A DNA stretch of 64,000 nt from positions 18,795,817 through 18,859,816 of the forward strand of contig NC_090699.1 in NCBI RefSeq assembly GCF_040954835.1, read 5' to 3'. Under the pieces are notes generated by a model, which saw nothing but the letters and a program-made list of their open reading frames with translations, made no database searches and was not told the DNA's origin. Below, in pieces: positions 59,406 to 64,000 of the stretch; position 1 is the stretch's first letter, and each line of letters begins with the position of its first letter. Made by a program: the position numbers and the translations under genes. Source of the stretch: Lepisosteus oculatus (taxonomy: Eukaryota; Chordata; Actinopteri; Semionotiformes; Lepisosteidae).

Positions 59406-61858
59406 TCCCACAACCCTTAAACCCTTTCATTTAAATAGATGAAAAGTTTAGAGTATCAGGTACGTCAATGTTCATATTTTTATTAACTTTTCTTCTTATG
59501 CTTTCTTTTTAGGTTGACGCTAAAAGGTGTCTGCAGGCTCTCGTTCCTCTTTCAGTCTTTACTTGACAGAGATGATTATTAGCTCTCCCAGATCAATTAA
59601 CAAGGTTCAAAGAGCTTAAGTTGTTGAATTAAGAGACCCAGAAAAGCCTAGGTCGAGCCCTCCAGGACTAAAGACGCATGTATGTAACATTTCTGGTCTT
59701 TTGGTGTAGTTGTGACCACCTATGCATGGGACTGTGAAGTGCAAAAATAATACCAGTACGAGTAGAACAACAGAGACAATCAACATGACTGATTATTAAC
59801 AAAAATGACAGGAATCAGCAGTTTGTTTTTCTATCCTTCTCAAGATTTGAGGGGGCTTTCGTGAAAAGGAGGTTTTTTCAGTGCATTTTCTGAGTACCTC
59901 GAAGCTGAGAATATCTGGGCAAAGGTAGAATACAAAAGTCCAAATTGTAGCCGAGCTAGCTTATAGTCTTGTAAGCTTTATGAGAAATGGGAAATAAAAA
60001 ATTCCATAAAGTATATTTTAACTTCAGATGATGAACTTGCACAAGAAAAAAAATGTTTCAACAGTAACTAGGAAATCTGAGACCTGAGCCCAACCAGATA
60101 TGGCTGGAATATACATTCACACTACATATGGATTTATTTAAGATGCCTCAGACTATAAGGCACTGAACTATCTAAAAGTTCAGACATTTTGCACTCTGAA
60201 CCTATATCAGCACAGAAATCACGTGACCAGATTTTTCTCACCGTGTGTCCTGAATGAATTCTTCTACATGAAAGTGTTTGATTAAAAGGTCATCACACAA
60301 ATTGGATTGTGTATCTCTAGGTACTTATCTGGCAATATTGAAAAAAGCTGCCTATTTGTGTTTTTTAAAATCTTATTCATGTTCACAAGAGATTTCTTAA
60401 AAGATCTCTCCTCCCCCAAGCCACAAAAAAAACAGGCAAAATCCTGTTTTCTGACCATTTGTTTGCTATCACATTGTCACTGGAACCTATTCTGGAATGA
60501 TTTACAAATGTCTGCCTCATACGATACATCATGGACTTGTGAAATCATTAGAAACAGCAAGCTGACTGGAAACAGTGTTTCATAGGGTAAAGGATAGATA
60601 ACTGGGCCTGAGTTGGACCTACTTCTACCTGTTCTCCTTAGCTGCAGTTGACAGATAAGAGATATAGTTAGAACTGCTCTTTAACAAACTGGATCTTAGC
60701 TCGATGCTGCCACTGTCCCCAGTTAGATCATCTTGGTAAAGGTGGCTTCACATTCGGTTTTTTTTCTTCTTGTGACATTTCATTGAATTGCCACGTGTAC
60801 AGGCTTTCCAATAGGTGAAAATGAACATGATCAGACTCTGTTTGGAATGTAGTTGAGCCAGAATCTAGGCTGTAGCAGCAGTGATTAGGTGGTCTTTTTA
60901 TACACTACAAATCAGCTTGTGTTTGTTGAACTGAACAGTAGGAAAGCAAAGTAGTTCTGCTACTAGCTTTACCGTCTCTTTCCTGGTTGAATGAAAAAAA
61001 AACATTTTGACAGAAAAATAAGAAAATTGCCTAAGGGTTCTGCTCACCCTTCGAATCCATGTCATCCACGACATAACCATGACTGATGTACTAAGTGCTG
61101 TGTTTCAAAAGAGCGAGCCAAAAACTATGAGAGCAACTCAGCTGTTCATTTTTCCAAAATGCTTTGATTAAAACTGCACATCTTGGAAAACAGTCCATAT
61201 CCATGAAAAACTTTTCTTAGAAAATGTTTATTGGCCTAGAGCTTTTAAGAGTTTTTCAGCCAAATGTGGGTCACATATAACAAACTGAAATTGCTAAAAT
61301 TCTGCAGCACAATAAAATGAAATTAAGCCTACTGCAGGCATATAAACTTTTGAAAACAACAAAAATAATTTAAAATTTACTATCACTTGCTTGATACTTA
61401 AAAAAATCTAAATACCACTCTCACACCTATACACTTAGGCACCACTTACAGTACCTGTATAAAAGAGAACGATTATCTCACACATTATCTGTTTGCAGGT
61501 AAAAGTGACCTACTAATTCCCTTCTCACTTGAGATTTTGTGTGTACTGTAGTTTGGGGAACATGTTCAAGGCGCAAAAAACACAGAACATTGTGTCTAGC
61601 TACACTGTTACTGCTTTTGTTGTAAACAACTTCTGAAGAGCCTGTTTGTCCTGTATTCATAACCACAGGGTTACAGAGTTGTCACAGTTATCTGCACACG
61701 GTTTCATGAATAAAAGGAAACCAGAAGCATGATGTCATATCCTGTACCCAAGTAAAGGAAGCCATGCTGGAACTACGAGCTAAAAAAAGCCTTTGGATCA
61801 CAACCAGGAAACATAAAAGGCGGGCTGGTGTCAGAGGACCTGGGCAAGTCCATTCAAT

Positions 61859-61971
61859 AAGCTATCGCTCTGTGGAAAAGAGAGCGGTTATTAAACGGTA
61901 ATCCAAAAATTAAATCAAATGCCTTCAAGGTACGATTTACAAAGCTATCTACTAGATTATTAAACGGTAAT
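61859..61971 (+). repeat. Imperfect local duplication
   Basis: 'aagctatc' occurs at 61859 and 61942, and the 15-base 'ttattaaacggtaat' at 61888-61902 and 61957-61971. The spacing differs (83 versus 69), so one unit has an indel. Confidence 0.75.
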
Positions 61972-62790
61972 ATCCAAGTTCAAACCTTAGTGGGACATTA
62001 GGCATACTAAAAATGGGATTTTTCTGTGCTTCTAGATTCTAGGCCATGCTAGATGTTCTGGACTAATAGGTATCGACAGTAACTAGACAGACCTGGAGCA
62101 TCCAAGATGAGAACACAAGATCACCTAACCCATCGTGCCAGCCATTTTGTTTGCACTTTATTTGAATACTATATCATTGCAAACCAGATTCTTGAAGGAT
62201 CCCTGAGATTTTGCTTTCACAATACAGCTGGTAGCTTGTTTCACAGACACAATTTGTTATTTCACATGGTTTATGTTAACTGCCAGTATTTCATGTTAAC
62301 TGTTCATGTTCACATGCACAGATGCAGTAGTTGGTATCATCATTAGGGCACTCTCATGTCCAGTAACAAAAACAATATTTTAGTTCTAAAACCAAGAAAG
62401 AGCTTTGAGGAGCACCGAATCGGCAGAACTCTTTTCTTATTTTCACCTATTGCAGCATAACACTATACAGTAGGATTAGAATATTTTCCTTCAACTGAAA
62501 ACTATTAAGAGTAACTAAATGTGCATAACGTGTACCGATAGGAGAAATAAAAAACAAGAAATGTAATTGTAGTATGTAAAAATTAAAACCAATCTTAATT
62601 TAAATATATTTTTAACACATTATAGATGTCAGGACATTTCTGAGTGCACATTATTTCCATTAGGTCTCAAAATAGAAGGTCGTGCCAAGCTCTTGTGAAA
62701 GACCTCAAAAGCTTTCTCCTCTTAAATTTCAGATATTGTATTTCACCATGAACTTTGAAACACTTTAAGAGGACTCTGGTCCAGTTTGTT

Positions 62791-62796
62791 TTTAAT
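62791..62796 (-). terminator. PPIF: Candidate PPIF poly(A) signal
   Basis: The plus-strand 'tttaat' is ATTAAA on the PPIF strand, 278 bases after its stop codon. Another ATTAAA lies closer at 63029-63034, and an AATAAA farther away near 62157. The site used is unknown. Confidence 0.25.
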
Positions 62797-63073
62797 TCAG
62801 AGTTCATCATACTTGCTGAAATCTGTAGCACGGACTAAACCACTCGGATAGTACTGGTACCGAAGGAGTGCACTTTTTATAGCAGAGCTGATTTTTAAAA
62901 GATGAAATCCCTTACATTCAGAATTTGTTTCAAAAGTAGAACAAATGTCTCTCCCGATACCCTCCGGGCCCCTGAAATACAGTACTCTGGACAAGATGCA
63001 ACCTGACGCCAGTTGTAAAGGAGTATTGTTTAATTCACAGTCAGCGTGGCAGTCTTACAGCCGGGGGAGGCAG

Positions 63074-63209
63074 CTACGCAAGCTCCCCGCAGGCGGTGAT
63101 GACGATCTTCTTCGAGGGGCTCCCGCCTCGAGAGCCGAGCTTCTCCATCTTCGACACCACGTCCATCCCTTCCGCGACATGGCCGAACACCACGTGCTTT
63201 CCATTTAAC
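63074..63209 (-). CDS. PPIF: PPIF last coding exon
   Basis: It begins by completing the Trp codon split by the intron, then [20 protein letters not shown], and ends with GELA and TAG at 63074-63076. The acceptor is 'ctttcctag'. The Ala in 'ITACG' replaces the Asp usual at this site in mammalian PPIF. Confidence 0.93.
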
Positions 63210-63374
63210 CTAGGAAAGACCCGAGGAGGAGGAGGAGTGAGGGCACCTTTCGGAATCCTGCCTGCGCGCGGGATAAACGACAGGCTTTTCCTACGTACCA
63301 GTCCGTTTTCGCGGTGCAAATGAAGAACTGAGATCCGTTTGTGTTTGGTCCTGCGTTGGCCATTGACAACACAC
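63074..63374 (-). CDS. PPIF: PPIF, mitochondrial-type cyclophilin (3' part, last two coding exons)
   Basis: The coding sequence joins 63299-63374 and 63074-63209 on the minus strand across an 89-base GT-AG intron (63210-63298). Cyclophilins catalyse prolyl cis-trans isomerisation. PPIF acts in the mitochondrial matrix and regulates the permeability transition pore. The visible part includes the active-site signature [13 protein letters not shown], with the equivalents of PPIA Q111 and F113, the cyclosporin-binding Trp in KTDW, and the active-site His in GKHVVFG. The ending [13 protein letters not shown] is closer to PPIF than to PPIA. The mitochondrial targeting region lies outside the window. 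The ZCCHC24 neighbour supports PPIF over other cyclophilins. Confidence 0.9.
63299..63374 (-). CDS. PPIF: PPIF penultimate coding exon
   Basis: The 76-base exon starts with the last two bases of a Gly codon (phase 1), then [20 protein letters not shown], and ends after two bases of the Trp codon (phase 2). The acceptor is 'ttcttctgtag' and the donor is GTACGT. Confidence 0.93.
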
Positions 63375-64000
63375 CTACAGAAGAAAAATCGGCGCCACGC
63401 TGAAAAACACAACCTCAACAAAGGTTGGCATAATGAATGTGGCTTCTTGGGAGCTGCTTTCAGAGTTAAGATTTTTTTCCCCAAAAGGAATTCAACAGTA
63501 TAAATAAATATAAAAATAAGTATAAAAAGACAAGACAATATGAAAGAAAGAAGTCATGATTGCTTAAGTACTCAAATCCTTTGGCATACCTAAATTATTC
63601 ATGTGCAAATAATTACCTACAGTAAATGAGCCACACAGTTTAGTAGTCTCTGCAATAACAGCATTCAAACATTAAGATCAAAGAGCCTTCAAACCAGCTC
63701 AGAGACAAAGCTGCAGAATGGCACAGATCAGAAGGGCATACAAACAATTCGAATTTAATATATCTTTGAGCATGGTGAAGTCAATTATTAAGAAGTAGAA
63801 GGCACTCAGCCAGTGCAATAGTATCTGCAAACTGTTCAATGAGACCTCAAATCTAGATAATGTCTGGATGGACTACATTTAAAACAATAATTCTGCCTGG
63901 ATCCATGCAGAACAAATTCAGTACACTGTCAAAACATATTTAAATCTTCTTGAAGATCCCTTCCCTTCCCCCTTCTCTTAAAGACAGACTACTTTTCTTC
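63375..64000 (-). other. PPIF: PPIF intron (partial)
   Basis: AT-rich intron sequence runs to the window edge. No earlier PPIF exon is recognisable in it. Confidence 0.8.

Larger units (their letters stand above)
58981..62780. other. Intergenic stretch between convergent genes
   Basis: The stretch is AT-rich and carries no coding exon. It contains a family A repeat fragment (59312-59405) and a small partial duplication (61859-61971). Nothing else could be named. Confidence 0.7.

Noticed and set aside
63074..63538. A 154-codon minus-strand open frame covering the PPIF end
   Set aside because: Only its last 45 codons are real coding sequence. The upstream part runs through the 89-base intron and crosses the previous exon in the wrong frame.

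Overview
The window is vertebrate nuclear DNA, most likely from a ray-finned fish. The protein-coding exons are split by GT-AG introns, the DNA is AT-rich and repeat-laden, and the repeats are typical of fish (an L2 LINE with an (ATT)n tail, a Tc1-type MITE and several tRNA-derived SINEs). Long introns (6.5, 34.4 and 5.3 kb) suggest a genome that is not strongly compacted, such as a non-teleost lineage, but that is only an inference. I see no bacterial operons, CRISPR arrays or phage-like genes.

Two genes are supported. The first is ZCCHC24 on the plus strand, complete in four coding exons (5855-6088, 12569-12769, 47186-47350, 52613-52726). It encodes a 237-residue protein with a CCHC zinc knuckle followed by a 3CxxC zinc-binding domain. 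The second is the 3' end of a mitochondrial-type cyclophilin, PPIF, on the minus strand (exons 63299-63374 and 63074-63209); its earlier exons lie beyond the right edge. The tail-to-tail arrangement matches the ZCCHC24/PPIF neighbourhood I know from human chromosome 10, which supports both assignments.

Layout: 1-5854 is the upstream flank, with an L2-tailed SINE-like element, a 5'-truncated L2 LINE, a forkhead-type palindrome and a CCAAT/octamer promoter region. From 5855 to 52726 lies ZCCHC24; its introns hold SINEs, decayed repeat copies, CpG-rich patches near 6.7-7.1, 24.7-26.5 and 42.0-42.2 kb, a tRNA-Cys/tRNA-Gly-like pair next to an RTE-like tail, a 213-bp Tc1-type MITE and a nearby strong hairpin. 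From 52727 to about 58.98 kb lies a probable long AU-rich 3' UTR. From about 59 to 62.8 kb is intergenic sequence, and from 63.07 kb to the end is PPIF.

There is no multi-gene system here, and I do not claim one. The observations most worth a second look are the tRNA pair joined to an RTE-like tail, the pre-miRNA-sized hairpin at 44511-44578, the intronic CpG-rich patches, the forkhead palindrome, and the minisatellite ending 36 bp before the last ZCCHC24 exon.
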